DNA of 39,430 nucleotides from Hoeflea sp. (lineage in GTDB: Bacteria > Pseudomonadota > Alphaproteobacteria > Rhizobiales > Rhizobiaceae), in contig NZ_JACIYP010000046.1 in the NCBI RefSeq assembly GCF_014359905.1, positions 1-39,430 on the forward strand. Direction: 5' to 3'. This document shows positions 1-9,016 of the stretch, in pieces. Both the position numbers and the translations under genes were made by a program. The first letter of the stretch is position 1; the number at the start of each line of letters is the position of its first letter. The notes beneath the pieces were generated by a model. It saw only the letters and a program-made list of their open reading frames with translations. It made no database searches and was not told the DNA's origin.

Positions 1-1638
1 AAGAAGAACGCCACTGTGATCTGGGCCATCTGTGCCTCCATTCTCGCCGCCTTCGCCATTCGCGGCGGGGCGTCCTATGGTCAGGCGGTAGCACTCGCGC
101 AGGTCGGCAACAATCTGGTCGCCCGCTACCAGCAGCGCCTGGTCGATCATCTGATGTCGCTCGGCGTAAGCTATTTCGGCGACACCCGCTCGGCGCAGAT
201 CGCCGCCCAGATCAGCCAGAACGTCGCCGGCATCCGGGATGTCATGAACCTGACGATCACGTCCTTTGCCAGGGATCTGTTGACGCTGATTGCGCTTGTG
301 GCCGTCATGGTGACGAAAGACCCGATCCTCAGCCTTATTGTCTTCCTCGGTGCGCCGCCGGTTCTGCTTGCCCTGCGCTATATCTCCAAGCGGCTGAGGA
401 GCGCGACGCGCGAATCGATCGATCTCAACAGCCGCGTCCTGAGCGCCATGCAGGAGACCGTCCAAGGCATCACCATCGTCAAGGCCTTCACCATGGAGGA
501 GCAGATCAGCGCGCGCACCTCGGGGCTGATCAAGGCCGCCGAGGAACGCTCCAACCGAATCGCCCGGCTGACGGAACGTACCTCGCCGCTGACCGAAATG
601 GTGGCCGGGCTGGCGATCTCCGGCGTCATCGCCTATGCGGCGTTCCGCTCGATCTACAATGACGTGCTGCCCGGCGCCTTCTTCTCCTTCATCACAGCGC
701 TGCTGCTCGCCTATGACCCGGCGCGGCGGCTGGCGCGGCTGCAGATCAATCTCGAGCGCGCTGTCGTCAACGCCCGGATGATCTACGAAATTCTCGACGA
801 GGAGCCGACCCAGGGCGACCGTCCGGGTGCAACCGACGTTGCCTTCGCGCGTGCCGCGATCGAATTCCGCAACGTCAGCTTCGGCTACGGTCAGGGCGTG
901 CCGGTGCTCAACGACGTGAGTTTCACGGCCGAGGCAGGAAAGACAACGGCGATCGTCGGCCCCTCGGGGGCGGGAAAGTCGACGCTGATCTCGCTTGTGC
1001 CGCGGTTTTACGACCCTTCCTCGGGTCAGGTGCTGATCGATGGGATCGACATCGCCACGGTCACCAAGAAGTCGCTGCGCAACCAGATAGCCTATGTCTC
1101 GCAGCAGCCCTGGCTGTTCGAGGGGTCGATTCGCGACAATCTGCGCTATGCGAAGCCCGACGCCACGAATGCCGAGATCGAGGACGCGGCGCGGCTGGCC
1201 AATGCCCATGAATTCATTCTGGCACAGCCGCTGGGCTATGACACGCAGCTGGGTGAAAACGGGGTCAATCTGTCCGGCGGCCAGCGCCAGCGCATTTCGA
1301 TCGCCCGCGCCCTTGTCCGCGACGCGCCCATCCTGCTTCTCGATGAAGCCACCTCGGCGCTGGACAATGAGTCCGAGGCCGCAGTCCAGAAGGCGCTCGA
1401 GAGCGCCATGCGCAACCGCACCGTGCTGGTCATCGCGCACCGGCTCTCCACCATCGCCCGGGCAGACCGCATTGTCGTGATGCAGGGTGGACAGGTGGTG
1501 GAAACCGGCAGCCACGCCGATCTGAGCGCATCGAAGGGCGGGTTGTATGCGCGGCTGCAGGCTTTCAGCGAGATCAGCGGCGACGCGGCTCAGTCGGATA
1601 CGGATGCAGACGTGGACGTTGAAGGAGGCAAGGCATGA
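1..1638 (+). CDS. MsbA-type ABC exporter, fused permease and ATPase (5' partial)
   Basis: The reading frame is open from the first base, so the true start lies outside the window. The visible 545 residues hold most of a type-1 exporter membrane domain (hydrophobic segments in roughly the first 250 residues) followed by a nucleotide-binding domain. That domain has Walker [10 protein letters not shown] (958-984), signature LSGGQ (about 1270-1284), Walker B ILLLDEAT and the H-loop IAHRLST. This is the architecture of lipid A/multidrug half-transporters that work as homodimers in the inner membrane. The substrate cannot be read from the sequence. The C-terminus is a short acidic tail. The stop overlaps the dapB start as ATGA, so the two genes are translationally coupled. 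A GTG at 16 is an internal codon rather than a likely start, because the membrane domain would be truncated. Confidence 0.93.
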   Translation, partial: KKNATVIWAICASILAAFAIRGGASYGQAVALAQVGNNLVARYQQRLVDHLMSLGVSYFGDTRSAQIAAQISQNVAGIRDVMNLTITSFARDLLTLIALVAVMVTKDPILSLIVFLGAPPVLLALRYISKRLRSATRESIDLNSRVLSAMQETVQGITIVKAFTMEEQISARTSGLIKAAEERSNRIARLTERTSPLTEMVAGLAISGVIAYAAFRSIYNDVLPGAFFSFITALLLAYDPARRLARLQINLERAVVNARMIYEILDEEPTQGDRPGATDVAFARAAIEFRNVSFGYGQGVPVLNDVSFTAEAGKTTAIVGPSGAGKSTLISLVPRFYDPSSGQVLIDGIDIATVTKKSLRNQIAYVSQQPWLFEGSIRDNLRYAKPDATNAEIEDAARLANAHEFILAQPLGYDTQLGENGVNLSGGQRQRISIARALVRDAPILLLDEATSALDNESEAAVQKALESAMRNRTVLVIAHRLSTIARADRIVVMQGGQVVETGSHADLSASKGGLYARLQAFSEISGDAAQSDTDADVDVEGGKA

Positions 1639-2465
1639 TCGCGCAAACGGGAAGCATGGGGCTGATCGTCGTCGGCGCCGCCGGCCGCATGGGGCAGACG
1701 CTGATCCGGACGATCGCCGGGATCGACGGCGTGCACCTGGCCGGCGCCATTGAACGCCCCGGATCGGAAGCGCTGGGCCGTGACGCCGGCGAACTGGCGG
1801 GCTTGGGACCAAACGGGGTGCTGATCGCCGAGGACGCCCTGCCGGCCTTCGCCCAGGCCGAAGGCGTGCTGGATTTCACCGCACCCACCGCCACGCTCGA
1901 ATTCGCCGATCTCGCCGCCCAGGCGCGGATTGTCCACGTCATCGGCACCACCGGCATGGACGCGAGCCACGAGGCGCGGCTCAACGCGGCCTCTCGCCAC
2001 GCCCGAATCGTCAAGTCGGGCAATATGAGCCTCGGGATCAATCTTCTCTCGGTGCTGGTGCGCCAGGCGGCACGCGCGCTGGAAGCCGGCGACTGGGATA
2101 TCGAGGTGCTGGAAATGCACCATCGCCACAAGGTCGATGCGCCGTCCGGCACGGCGCTGCTGCTCGGGCAGGCCGCCGCCGATGGCCGCGGCATCGATCT
2201 GGCGCAGCATTCGGTCAGGGTGCGCGACGGCCACACCGGTGCGCGCGACGAGGGATCGATCGGCTTTGCCACCCTGCGCGGCGGTTCGGTCGTGGGCGAG
2301 CATTCCGTGATTCTTGCCGGAGAAGGCGAAACCATCGAGCTCAGCCACAAGGCCACCGACCGCTCGATCTTCGCCCGCGGCGCGGTGCGCGCCGCCCTCT
2401 GGGCGCGCCACCAGAAACCGGGCTATTATTCCATGCTCGACGTGCTTGGCCTCGCCGGTCAATAA
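1635..2465 (+). CDS. dapB: 4-hydroxy-tetrahydrodipicolinate reductase
   Basis: This enzyme reduces hydroxy-tetrahydrodipicolinate with NAD(P)H in the diaminopimelate/lysine pathway, which feeds lysine and peptidoglycan synthesis. The 276-residue protein starts with a Rossmann dinucleotide-binding loop ([11 protein letters not shown]). It carries the catalytic signature [13 protein letters not shown] with H162 and K166, equivalent to the catalytic His and Lys of E. coli DapB. The length fits the family. The ATG at 1635 overlaps the stop of the ABC exporter by four bases. An internal ATG at 1656 would still retain the Rossmann loop, but the coupled start is preferred. gpmA follows after 29 bases, so an operon of exporter, dapB and gpmA is likely. 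Confidence 0.97.
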   Translation: MIAQTGSMGLIVVGAAGRMGQTLIRTIAGIDGVHLAGAIERPGSEALGRDAGELAGLGPNGVLIAEDALPAFAQAEGVLDFTAPTATLEFADLAAQARIVHVIGTTGMDASHEARLNAASRHARIVKSGNMSLGINLLSVLVRQAARALEAGDWDIEVLEMHHRHKVDAPSGTALLLGQAAADGRGIDLAQHSVRVRDGHTGARDEGSIGFATLRGGSVVGEHSVILAGEGETIELSHKATDRSIFARGAVRAALWARHQKPGYYSMLDVLGLAGQ

Positions 2466-2494
2466 TCGCAACTATCTGAACAAGGGAAAACATC

Positions 2495-3130
2495 ATGTCC
2501 GGAACGCTCGTCCTCGTCCGCCACGGCCAAAGCGAATGGAACCTGAAAAACCTGTTCACCGGCTGGAAGGATCCGGACCTGACCGAACTCGGCATCGAGG
2601 AGGCGAGGACGGGCGCCGAGGCGCTGAAGAAGGCCGGCCTCAAGTTCGACGTGGCCTTCACGTCGGTCCTGATCCGCGCCCAGCACACGCTCGACCTGAT
2701 CCTGCAGGGCATCGGCCAGACCGATCTCGAGGTGATCCGCGACGCGGCGCTCAACGAGCGCGACTACGGCGATCTCGCCGGCCTCAACAAGGACGACGCC
2801 CGCAAGAAATGGGGCGAGGAGCAGGTCCATATCTGGCGCCGTTCCTACGACGTGCCGCCGCCCGGCGGCGAAAGCCTCAAGGACACCGGCGCCCGGGTCT
2901 GGCCCTATTACATGACCGAGATCCTGCCCCGCGTGCTGCGCGGCGAGACCGTGCTGGTCGCGGCCCATGGGAATTCCCTGCGCTCGCTGCTGATGGTGCT
3001 CGACCGCCTCGACCGCGAGCAGATCCTCAAGGTCAATTTGGCCACCGGCGTGCCCATGGTCTACAAGCTCAAGGCCGATTCCACCGTGGCCTCGAAAGAG
3101 GTGCTGGGGGACATGTCCAAGGCGCATTGA
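2495..3130 (+). CDS. gpmA: 2,3-bisphosphoglycerate-dependent phosphoglycerate mutase
   Basis: It interconverts 2- and 3-phosphoglycerate in glycolysis and gluconeogenesis in the cytosol. The N-terminal histidine-phosphatase motif VRHGQSEWN supplies the phosphorylated His (H10). [11 protein letters not shown] and [12 protein letters not shown] are typical of the dPGM family, and AAHGNSLR supplies the second His (about H158). At 211 residues it is shorter than the roughly 250-residue E. coli enzyme, as is usual in Rhizobiales. An AAGGGAAA ribosome-binding site lies upstream of the ATG. It is the last plus-strand gene of the dapB unit and converges with the Ada-like gene across only 12 bases. 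Confidence 0.96.
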   Translation: MSGTLVLVRHGQSEWNLKNLFTGWKDPDLTELGIEEARTGAEALKKAGLKFDVAFTSVLIRAQHTLDLILQGIGQTDLEVIRDAALNERDYGDLAGLNKDDARKKWGEEQVHIWRRSYDVPPPGGESLKDTGARVWPYYMTEILPRVLRGETVLVAAHGNSLRSLLMVLDRLDREQILKVNLATGVPMVYKLKADSTVASKEVLGDMSKAH

Positions 3131-3142
3131 AGCCGGCAGACA

Positions 3143-4024
3143 TCAGCCCGACTGCACGCACCCCGTCTCCCAGCCGAGCATCGCCCGCTTGCGGGTGATG
3201 CCCCAGTGATAGCCGGTGAGCGCGCCGGACTTGCCGATCGCCCGGTGGCACGGCACCACGAAGGAAATCGGGTTGCGTCCGACCGCGGCGCCGACAGCGC
3301 GCGAGGCCGACGGCTTGCCGATGGCCCGGGCGACGTCCTGGTAGGTCGAGGCGGCGCCCAGCGGGATTCGCAGAAGCGCCTCCCAAACCCGCACCTGGAA
3401 ATCCGTTCCGATCATGACGATCCGCAAGGGCTGGTCGGCGCGCCATTGTCCGGGCGAAAAGATCCGGGACGCATAGGGCGCGGTTGAGTCCTGGTCGGGA
3501 GAGAACCGCGCGCCCGGCCAGCGCTTCGTCATGTCTGCGAGCGCCGCCTGCTCCTCGCCCGGATCGGCGAAGGCGAGGCCGCACAATCCGCGTTCGGTCG
3601 CCATCACCACCGCCGTGCCGAAGGGCGAGGGGTGAAACCCGTAGCGGATCGCAAGCCCGGCGCCGCCGGTCTTGAAATCGCCCGGACTCATCGCCTCGTG
3701 GGTGACGAAGAGATCATGCAGCCGGCCCGGGCCCGACAGGCCGAGCTCATAGCTCGCATCGAGCAGCGGCAGGCCCTCGCGGCCGAGCAGACGACGGGCA
3801 TGATCAAGCGTGACGGCCTGCAGGAAGGCCTTCGGCGTGAGCCCCGCCCAGCGGCTGAAGGTCTTCTGCAGCCTGCCCGGCGCCACGCCGAGATCGGACG
3901 CGATGTCTTCAAGCGACGGCTGGGCCTGGTAATTGAGCGAGATCCGTTCGATGGTCCTGCGGACGAGGTCGTAGTCTTCGCCTTCGGGCGTGATGTCGCG
4001 GTCGAGCTGTGCGGTCACGGTCAT
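3143..4024 (-). CDS. Ada-like methylated-DNA--protein-cysteine methyltransferase with AraC-type HTH
   Basis: A 293-residue fusion of an N-terminal AraC-type helix-turn-helix (about residues 15-90) and a C-terminal alkylguanine-DNA alkyltransferase domain. The methyl-acceptor Cys is C259 in the FVVPCHR motif. The family repairs O6-methylguanine by irreversible transfer of the methyl group to this Cys. E. coli Ada also has an N-terminal zinc domain that senses methylphosphotriesters. That domain is absent here, so the activation signal may differ. The ATG at 4024 is chosen because AAGGAG lies seven bases upstream; an in-frame start seven codons earlier lacks this. The protein is probably both a repair enzyme and a DNA-binding regulator, and the regulatory part is inferred. 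DUF2244 lies upstream on the same strand. Confidence 0.93.
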   Translation of the reverse strand: MTVTAQLDRDITPEGEDYDLVRRTIERISLNYQAQPSLEDIASDLGVAPGRLQKTFSRWAGLTPKAFLQAVTLDHARRLLGREGLPLLDASYELGLSGPGRLHDLFVTHEAMSPGDFKTGGAGLAIRYGFHPSPFGTAVVMATERGLCGLAFADPGEEQAALADMTKRWPGARFSPDQDSTAPYASRIFSPGQWRADQPLRIVMIGTDFQVRVWEALLRIPLGAASTYQDVARAIGKPSASRAVGAAVGRNPISFVVPCHRAIGKSGALTGYHWGITRKRAMLGWETGCVQSG

Positions 4025-4102
4025 GATGGAACTCCTTGAGACCAATCAACCACGCACTGACCCGGTCCGCCACCCGAAACACGCCGGCAGTCGGAGATCC
4101 GC

Positions 4103-4573
4103 TCAGCGCTGCTTGACGGTCGCGAGCGCTCGCTGGAAGGCCGAGGCGAAGCTTTCCTTGTCGTCGGGGTTGAGGAACGATCCGACATCGGTCTGCCGCC
4201 CCTGTCCGCTGATCTGCATTCCCGTTATGCCGATCTCGTCGTGACGGTCGATGTTGAACCGGGTCCAGAACGGGTTGAAGCGGTGGTCGACCGCCCGTCC
4301 CGACGGGGACACCTTCTTCACCTCGAGGTCGGTGCGCGACATGCGGATGAATTCCCGCATCCGGCCCGAGCGGTAGCTCAGCCAGAAGGCGCCGAACAGC
4401 AGGGCAAGGTCCAACCCGAAAAACGCGAAGATCGGCCAGGCGCCGATCTGCACGAAGATGACCATGTGCACCACCGTGATGACCGTCACCAGCGTCATCA
4501 GGATCACGAAACCGGTCCGCCCCAGCGAACGGTGCGGGCTCAGCACGGCCTCGAACAAGGGGTCTTCATTCAT
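4103..4573 (-). CDS. DUF2244 family membrane protein
   Basis: A 156-residue protein with two adjacent hydrophobic segments (about residues 20-42 and 45-66) and a polar, mostly cytosolic C-terminal half containing DLEVKKVSPSG and FNPFWTRFNI. This matches the DUF2244 family of small alphaproteobacterial inner-membrane proteins, whose function is unknown. The ATG at 4573 (MNEDPLF) fits the family start better than an upstream frame extension. A GGAGG lies about 12 bases before it, which is a little far. It is divergent from nth with 65 bases between the two starts, so both promoters must sit there. The Ada-like gene follows on the same strand after 78 bases. Confidence 0.85.
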   Translation of the reverse strand: MNEDPLFEAVLSPHRSLGRTGFVILMTLVTVITVVHMVIFVQIGAWPIFAFFGLDLALLFGAFWLSYRSGRMREFIRMSRTDLEVKKVSPSGRAVDHRFNPFWTRFNIDRHDEIGITGMQISGQGRQTDVGSFLNPDDKESFASAFQRALATVKQR

Positions 4574-4638
4574 CGGGATGCCCTGCCTCCAGTGTGCGTC
4601 GATTGCCATTGGTCCACCTGCATGATTATAGGGAAGGA

Positions 4639-5439
4639 ATGGAAAAGCCCAAGAGCCCGAAACCTGCCAAAATGCCGCGCGCTTCCGCCGCTGAGGCGAA
4701 AAAGCCCGCCCTCGCCAAAAAGCGAACCGCGGGCAAGCCGCCAGCGCGCCGCGTCAAGATCCCCTACAGCCCGGAGGAAATCCGCGAGATCTTCCGCCGG
4801 TTCTCTGTCCAGCGGCCCGAACCCAAGGGCGAGCTCGAGCATGTCAATCCGTTCACCCTTGTGGTCGCGGTGGCGCTGTCGGCCCAGGCCACGGACGCCG
4901 GCGTCAACAAGGCGACCCGCGCCCTGTTCGCCGTGGCCGACACGCCCGAGAAAATGCTGGCGCTCGGCGAGGAGCGGCTGCGCGACCTGATCAAGACCAT
5001 CGGGCTTTACCGCAACAAGGCCAAAAACATCATCGCGCTCTCCCAAAGGCTGGTCGACGCGTTCGGCGGCGAGGTGCCGCTCACCCGCGAGGAACTGGTG
5101 ACGCTGCCCGGCGTCGGCCGCAAGACCGCCAATGTGGTGCTGTCGATGGCTTTCGGCGTGCCGACGCTCGCCGTCGACACCCATGTCTTTCGCATCGGCA
5201 ACCGGCTGAGGATCGCGCCCGGCAAGACCCCCGAGGAGGTCGAGGCGGCGTTCCTCAGGATCATCCCGGAGGACTACCTGTTCCACGCCCACCACTGGCT
5301 GATCCTGCACGGCCGCTACTGCTGCAAGGCCCGCAAGCCCGAATGCCAGCGCTGCGTCATCGCCGATCTCTGCAAGTCGCCCGAGAAGACCTGCGACGTG
5401 CCGGCGCCGCTGGTGGAGCTTCCGGCTCAGACCGTCTGA
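4639..5439 (+). CDS. nth: Endonuclease III (DNA glycosylase/AP lyase)
   Basis: A bifunctional base-excision repair enzyme that removes oxidised pyrimidines and nicks abasic sites. It has the helix-hairpin-helix LPGVGRKTANV with catalytic K162, and D180 in AVDTHVFR. The 18-residue spacing equals that of E. coli K120/D138. The C-terminal [4Fe-4S] ligands have the C-x6-C-x2-C-x5-C pattern (CKARKPECQRCVIADLC). A basic, Ala/Lys-rich extension of about 45 residues precedes the catalytic core; such tails are common in Rhizobiales. The start is uncertain. The ATG at 4639 has GGGAAGG almost touching it, a GTG at 4594 would add 15 residues, and an ATG at 4672 is possible. It stands alone between opposite-strand genes and converges with the EI24-like gene. 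Confidence 0.96.
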   Translation: MEKPKSPKPAKMPRASAAEAKKPALAKKRTAGKPPARRVKIPYSPEEIREIFRRFSVQRPEPKGELEHVNPFTLVVAVALSAQATDAGVNKATRALFAVADTPEKMLALGEERLRDLIKTIGLYRNKAKNIIALSQRLVDAFGGEVPLTREELVTLPGVGRKTANVVLSMAFGVPTLAVDTHVFRIGNRLRIAPGKTPEEVEAAFLRIIPEDYLFHAHHWLILHGRYCCKARKPECQRCVIADLCKSPEKTCDVPAPLVELPAQTV

Positions 5440-5449
5440 CCGGTCCGGC

Positions 5450-6157
5450 TCATTGCGCCCCCGTCTTCGCCGCGATCATCTTGAAGAGATGCACCATCAT
5501 GCCCGCCGCGAACATCGGCGTGAGCAGGTTCAGGAGCGGCACCGAGAGGAAGGCGGCGATGATCAGGCCGGCGAGGAAGATCGTCGTCGAATTGCGGGCT
5601 CTCAGCCGCTTGGCGTCCGCCGGGCTCATGAAGCGCATGGCGGCGAATTCGAAATATTCCCGGCCCAGCAGATAGCCGTTGACAAGAAAGAACGCCGCCA
5701 GGTTGATGCCCGGCACCAGCAGCAGGATCAGCGCCAGCAGGTTGCCCAGCGCCACCACCAGCAGAAACCCGAGCGATTGCCGGATCGACTGGCCGAGCGG
5801 CATCGGTTTGCCGGGCGTCTCGCCGGGATAGTCGCGGATCTCGATCACCTCTGCGATGTCGTCGAGAAACAGGCCCGCCATCACCGCCGTCACCGGCGCC
5901 ACGAACAGGGCCAGCACCAGCGCCAGCCCGACGCCGGCGATGATCGCCGCGATCGTGCCGGCCCACCCCGCCCAGTCGGGCAGGCCGGGCAGCATGTTTT
6001 CCAGCCAGGGCATGGCCGCGAGCGAGAACAGCTCGCCCAGACCGAACCAGAGACCCACGAGCAGCAGGATCGTCAGACCCAGCGACTTGAACAGGACCGA
6101 CCGCGAGGCGGTCGAGAGCAGGTTGGATCCGCCCAGCCGGGCGGCTTCGATGATCAT
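5450..6157 (-). CDS. EI24/CysZ-like multi-pass membrane protein
   Basis: A 235-residue protein with several strongly hydrophobic segments: about residues 25-45, a Gly/Ala-rich pair around 65-100, a pair around 135-165, and a C-terminal stretch. It also carries the family-like region FFLVNGYLLGREYFEFAAMR. This matches the EI24 domain (COG2981), which includes the sulfate permease CysZ. Orthologs in alphaproteobacteria are usually annotated EI24 domain-containing protein, and sulfate transport has not been shown for them. It starts at ATG 6157 and is divergent from the GNAT-C39 gene across 205 bases. Its 3' end lies 10 bases from the nth stop. No cysteine-biosynthesis gene is adjacent, so a CysZ role is weakly supported. 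Confidence 0.85.
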   Translation of the reverse strand: MIIEAARLGGSNLLSTASRSVLFKSLGLTILLLVGLWFGLGELFSLAAMPWLENMLPGLPDWAGWAGTIAAIIAGVGLALVLALFVAPVTAVMAGLFLDDIAEVIEIRDYPGETPGKPMPLGQSIRQSLGFLLVVALGNLLALILLLVPGINLAAFFLVNGYLLGREYFEFAAMRFMSPADAKRLRARNSTTIFLAGLIIAAFLSVPLLNLLTPMFAAGMMVHLFKMIAAKTGAQ

Positions 6158-6263
6158 CGCTGGCTTTTCCTTGTCCGGCTGCGTGCTGCAAACTCATGTG
6201 GGGATTTCCCGCATCCGCGTCAACGTCCGCAGCGACCGGGCAGGTTGCGGTGCGTACAATCGC

Positions 6264-6286
6264 GTCACGGCCAGTGACAGGGTGAC
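6264..6286. promoter_or_regulatory. GTCAC/GTGAC half-site cluster in divergent intergenic region
   Basis: An inverted repeat GTCAC-N5-GTGAC (6264-6278) is followed three bases later by another GTGAC (6282-6286). It lies 77 bases before the GNAT-C39 start, in the only space available for the divergent promoters of that gene and the EI24 gene. I could not place a convincing -35/-10 pair. A regulator-binding site is an inference from symmetry and position. Confidence 0.3.
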
Positions 6287-6362
6287 ACAAATCAGCCATG
6301 ATTCGCGCGCCTGACAGGCGGGCTGGCAACGGCCCTGATCATCTGTTTATTCCGGATTGCCC

Positions 6363-7475
6363 ATGTCCGCACCGCGGATTCGCCCTGCCGCAGTTTCCGA
6401 CATCGATGCGCTCGAGACGATCGAGAACGCCGTGTTTGCGTCTGACCGGATTTCCCGCCGGTCGTTCCGCACGCTGATCGATCGGCCGACCGCCGAAACC
6501 CTGGTCATCGAGGCGGAAGGCGAGCTTCGCGGCTATGCCATGATCCTGTTTCGCGCGGGCGCGGCTCTCGCCCGCCTCTATTCCCTGGCCGTTCTGCCCG
6601 GCCAGGTGGGCAAGGGCTATGGCAGGGCGCTGCTCGCGGCTGCCGAAAAGGCCGCGATGGATCACGACCGCATCCTGCTCAGACTCGAGGTGCGCGAGGA
6701 CAACGCCACCGCGATCACGCTCTACAAGAATGCCTCCTATCGTCGCATCGGCCGTGTGGCGGACTATTATGCCGACGGCATGGCGGCGCTCCGGTTCGAA
6801 AAACTGCTGCGCGGGCCTGACACGCCAAGCGGCAACACCCCGTTTTATGAGCAGTCCACCGATTTCACCTGCGGCTCCGCCTGTCTGCTGATGGCGCTGG
6901 CCCGGTTCCGCTCGCCGGAATTTCTTGATCCTGTCTGGGAGATCCGGCTGTGGCGCGAGGCAACCACCGTGTTCATGCTGTCGGGCCCCGGCGGCTGCGA
7001 GCCCTTCGGCCTGGCCATGGTGGCGCGCGAGCACGGGCTCGAGCCCGAGGTCTGGTGCTCGACCGGCGAGATGCTGTTTCTCGAAACCGTGCGGGATCCC
7101 GAAAAGCGACGGGTGATGGAACTGGCGCAGACCGATTTTCGCGCCCGGGTCACTTCCGCCGGAACGCCCGTGCATCTGGAAGCCTTCACGCTCGACTGGC
7201 TGCGCGCCCGGCTGGCCGAGGGCCATGTCGCCATCATCCTGGTCAGCGGCTACCTGATGATGGGCAAGAAGGTCCCGCACTGGGTGCTTGCCCATGGCGA
7301 TGACGGTCGCCATATCTTCGTCCATGACCCCTGGGTCGAGGACGAGGTCGGCGAAACCGTCGCCGACGCCGCCGATATCCCGGTCCCCTATGCCGTGTTT
7401 GACCGGATCGCCCGGTTCGGCCGTTCGGGGCTGCGCGCAGCCGTTCTTATCAAGGGAAAAGCACCCCATGTCTGA
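6363..7475 (+). CDS. GNAT acetyltransferase fused to C39-like cysteine peptidase
   Basis: A 370-residue two-domain protein. Residues 1-150 are a GNAT N-acetyltransferase with the acetyl-CoA loop VGKGYGR (82-88) and a RimI-like tail (VREDNATAITLYKNASYRRIG). Residues 155-365 resemble the C39-like peptidase family formerly called DUF3335. Visible candidate catalytic residues are Q164 and C170 in EQSTDFTCGSAC, H306 in PHW and D322 in HDPW. It overlaps the downstream RimK-like ligase by eight bases. In published comparative work on amidoligases this gene pair is predicted to make or process a peptide-type modification. No substrate is established as far as I know. The ATG at 6363 is used; a TTG six bases earlier is less likely, and the ribosome-binding site is weak. 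Confidence 0.9.
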   Translation: MSAPRIRPAAVSDIDALETIENAVFASDRISRRSFRTLIDRPTAETLVIEAEGELRGYAMILFRAGAALARLYSLAVLPGQVGKGYGRALLAAAEKAAMDHDRILLRLEVREDNATAITLYKNASYRRIGRVADYYADGMAALRFEKLLRGPDTPSGNTPFYEQSTDFTCGSACLLMALARFRSPEFLDPVWEIRLWREATTVFMLSGPGGCEPFGLAMVAREHGLEPEVWCSTGEMLFLETVRDPEKRRVMELAQTDFRARVTSAGTPVHLEAFTLDWLRARLAEGHVAIILVSGYLMMGKKVPHWVLAHGDDGRHIFVHDPWVEDEVGETVADAADIPVPYAVFDRIARFGRSGLRAAVLIKGKAPHV

Positions 7476-8925
7476 CTGGATCATCCTGTCCACCGCGCTG
7501 TCGGGCTTCGATCACGCCGCCACCAAGCACAAGGTGCTGTCGACCCGTGATTACCTGGCCCGGCCGGAACTGTTTCGCGGCGCGCGGCCCAACATCATCA
7601 ACCTGTCGCGCTCCTACGCCTATCAGAGCCGCGGCTATTATGCCTCCCTGCTGGCCGCCGCCCGCGGCCAACGGGTGATTCCCTCCGTCGAGACCCTCAT
7701 CGATCTTTCGGCCCGCAAGCTGCATGAAAACGCCATTCCCGAGCTGGAGGATTCCTTCAACAAATCCATCCGCGAGCATGCCCCGGCGCCGGTTCCCACG
7801 CGGCTGCGCGTGTTTTTCGGCACCAGCACCGATGCGCGGCTTGAGCGCTTCTGCAGGCTGCTGTTCGACTGGTTCCGCGCGCCGATCCTCGAACTGACCA
7901 TCAAGGACGGCGAATGGTTCGCGATTTCCAGGATTGCGCTCCTGCCTGTGAGCAAGCTCGACGGCGTCGATCGCGAGGCGTTTTTCCAAGCCATGGCCCG
8001 CTACACCGCGCGGCAATGGAAAGACGCGAAGTCGCGGGCGCCTGCGCGCTATTCCTTTGCCACGTTGGTTGATCCGAACGAGGCCATGCCGCCCTCGACC
8101 ATCGACAGCCTCAAGCACTGGTCGCGGATTGCCGCGCGGCTGGGCGTCTCGGTCGAGCCGATAACCCGCAAGGATCTGCCGCGGCTCGCCAATTTCGATG
8201 CCCTGTTCATCCGCGAAACCACATCGATCTCCAACCACACCTACCGCTTTGCCCGCCGCGCGCAGCAGGAGGGCATGCCGGTGATCGACGATCCGGTGTC
8301 GATGATCCGCTGCACCAACAAGGTCTATCTCGATGAATTGATGTCATCGAACGGCATCCCTGTCCCCAAAACAGTGATGCTGATCGGGCCGGAGGATTTC
8401 CAGCGCGCCGCCGATCTGCTTGGCTTTCCCATGGTGCTGAAGGTGCCCGATTCCTCGTTCTCCCGCGGCGTCAAGAAAGTCGCCTCGATGCCGGAGCTCA
8501 AGGCGCTCGCAGGCGCCTGGCTGCATGATTCCGAGGTGCTGATTGCGCAGAAATTCATGCCGACCAGTTTTGACTGGCGTATCGGCGTCCTTGGCGGCAA
8601 GCCGCTGTTCGCGGTGCAGTATCTCATGGCCAAGAAGCACTGGCAGATCGTCAAGCACGACACCGGCGGCAAGCCGCTCGAAGGCGGTTTCAAGTCGTTT
8701 TCGCTGGCGCAGGTGCCGCCGCTGGTGCTCGACACCGGACTGCGCGCCGCCTGCGCGGTGGGTGACGGGCTCTACGGCGTCGATCTCAAGGAGACCGATG
8801 ACGGTGTCTTCGTCATAGAGGTCAATGACAATCCCAATCTCGAGCACGGCGTCGAGGACGCGGCCGAGAAGGACGAGGTCTGGATCAGGCTCACCAACTG
8901 GTTCATCGAACGCATTGCCAGCTGA
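7468..8925 (+). CDS. RimK-family ATP-grasp ligase with RLAN N-terminal domain
   Basis: A 485-residue protein. The N-terminal half (about 1-190) matches the RLAN type (RimK-like ATP-grasp N-terminal) with conserved-looking patches PNIINLSRSYAYQSRGYYAS and RVFFGTSTD. The C-terminal ATP-grasp fold (about 225-480) shows CTNKVYLDELM, the ATP-binding Lys in VLKVPDSSFSRG (325), and the metal-binding EVNDNPN (451-457). The fold predicts ATP-dependent amide bond formation between a carboxylate and an amine, as RimK does with glutamate on ribosomal protein S6. The acceptor here is unknown. It overlaps the GNAT-C39 stop by eight bases, with AAGGGAAA before the ATG at 7468, so co-translation and a shared pathway are likely. 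The true RimK/S6 role is doubtful because RLAN proteins form a separate clade. Confidence 0.9.
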   Translation: MSDWIILSTALSGFDHAATKHKVLSTRDYLARPELFRGARPNIINLSRSYAYQSRGYYASLLAAARGQRVIPSVETLIDLSARKLHENAIPELEDSFNKSIREHAPAPVPTRLRVFFGTSTDARLERFCRLLFDWFRAPILELTIKDGEWFAISRIALLPVSKLDGVDREAFFQAMARYTARQWKDAKSRAPARYSFATLVDPNEAMPPSTIDSLKHWSRIAARLGVSVEPITRKDLPRLANFDALFIRETTSISNHTYRFARRAQQEGMPVIDDPVSMIRCTNKVYLDELMSSNGIPVPKTVMLIGPEDFQRAADLLGFPMVLKVPDSSFSRGVKKVASMPELKALAGAWLHDSEVLIAQKFMPTSFDWRIGVLGGKPLFAVQYLMAKKHWQIVKHDTGGKPLEGGFKSFSLAQVPPLVLDTGLRAACAVGDGLYGVDLKETDDGVFVIEVNDNPNLEHGVEDAAEKDEVWIRLTNWFIERIAS

Positions 8926-8945
8926 GCTGCTTTGCCAGGCGCAGA

Positions 8946-8974
8946 CTGTCGTTTCGCGGTGAAACACGTTATAG
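8946..8974 (+). promoter_or_regulatory. Weak promoter candidate with internal inverted repeat before glnD
   Basis: CTGTCG and TTATAG are separated by 17 bases, a poor match to the rhizobial CTTGAC-N17-CTATAT pattern. Between them is the inverted repeat GTTTC-N5-GAAAC (8951-8965), in a typical operator position. The glnD start is 43 bases downstream. This is a pattern-based suggestion only. Confidence 0.25.
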
Positions 8975-9016
8975 CAGCGCCGAGCCAGACCACCGACTGC
9001 GACCAGGACCCGATTT

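Noticed and set aside
5450..6157. Calling the EI24 protein cysZ
   Set aside because: Family membership fits, but no sulfate assimilation gene is adjacent, and EI24 proteins in this group lack shown sulfate transport.
7468..8925. Direct assignment of the ATP-grasp gene as rimK (S6 glutamylation)
   Set aside because: The RLAN-like N-terminal half and the C39/GNAT partner place it outside the classical RimK group, so the symbol would imply an unproven substrate.
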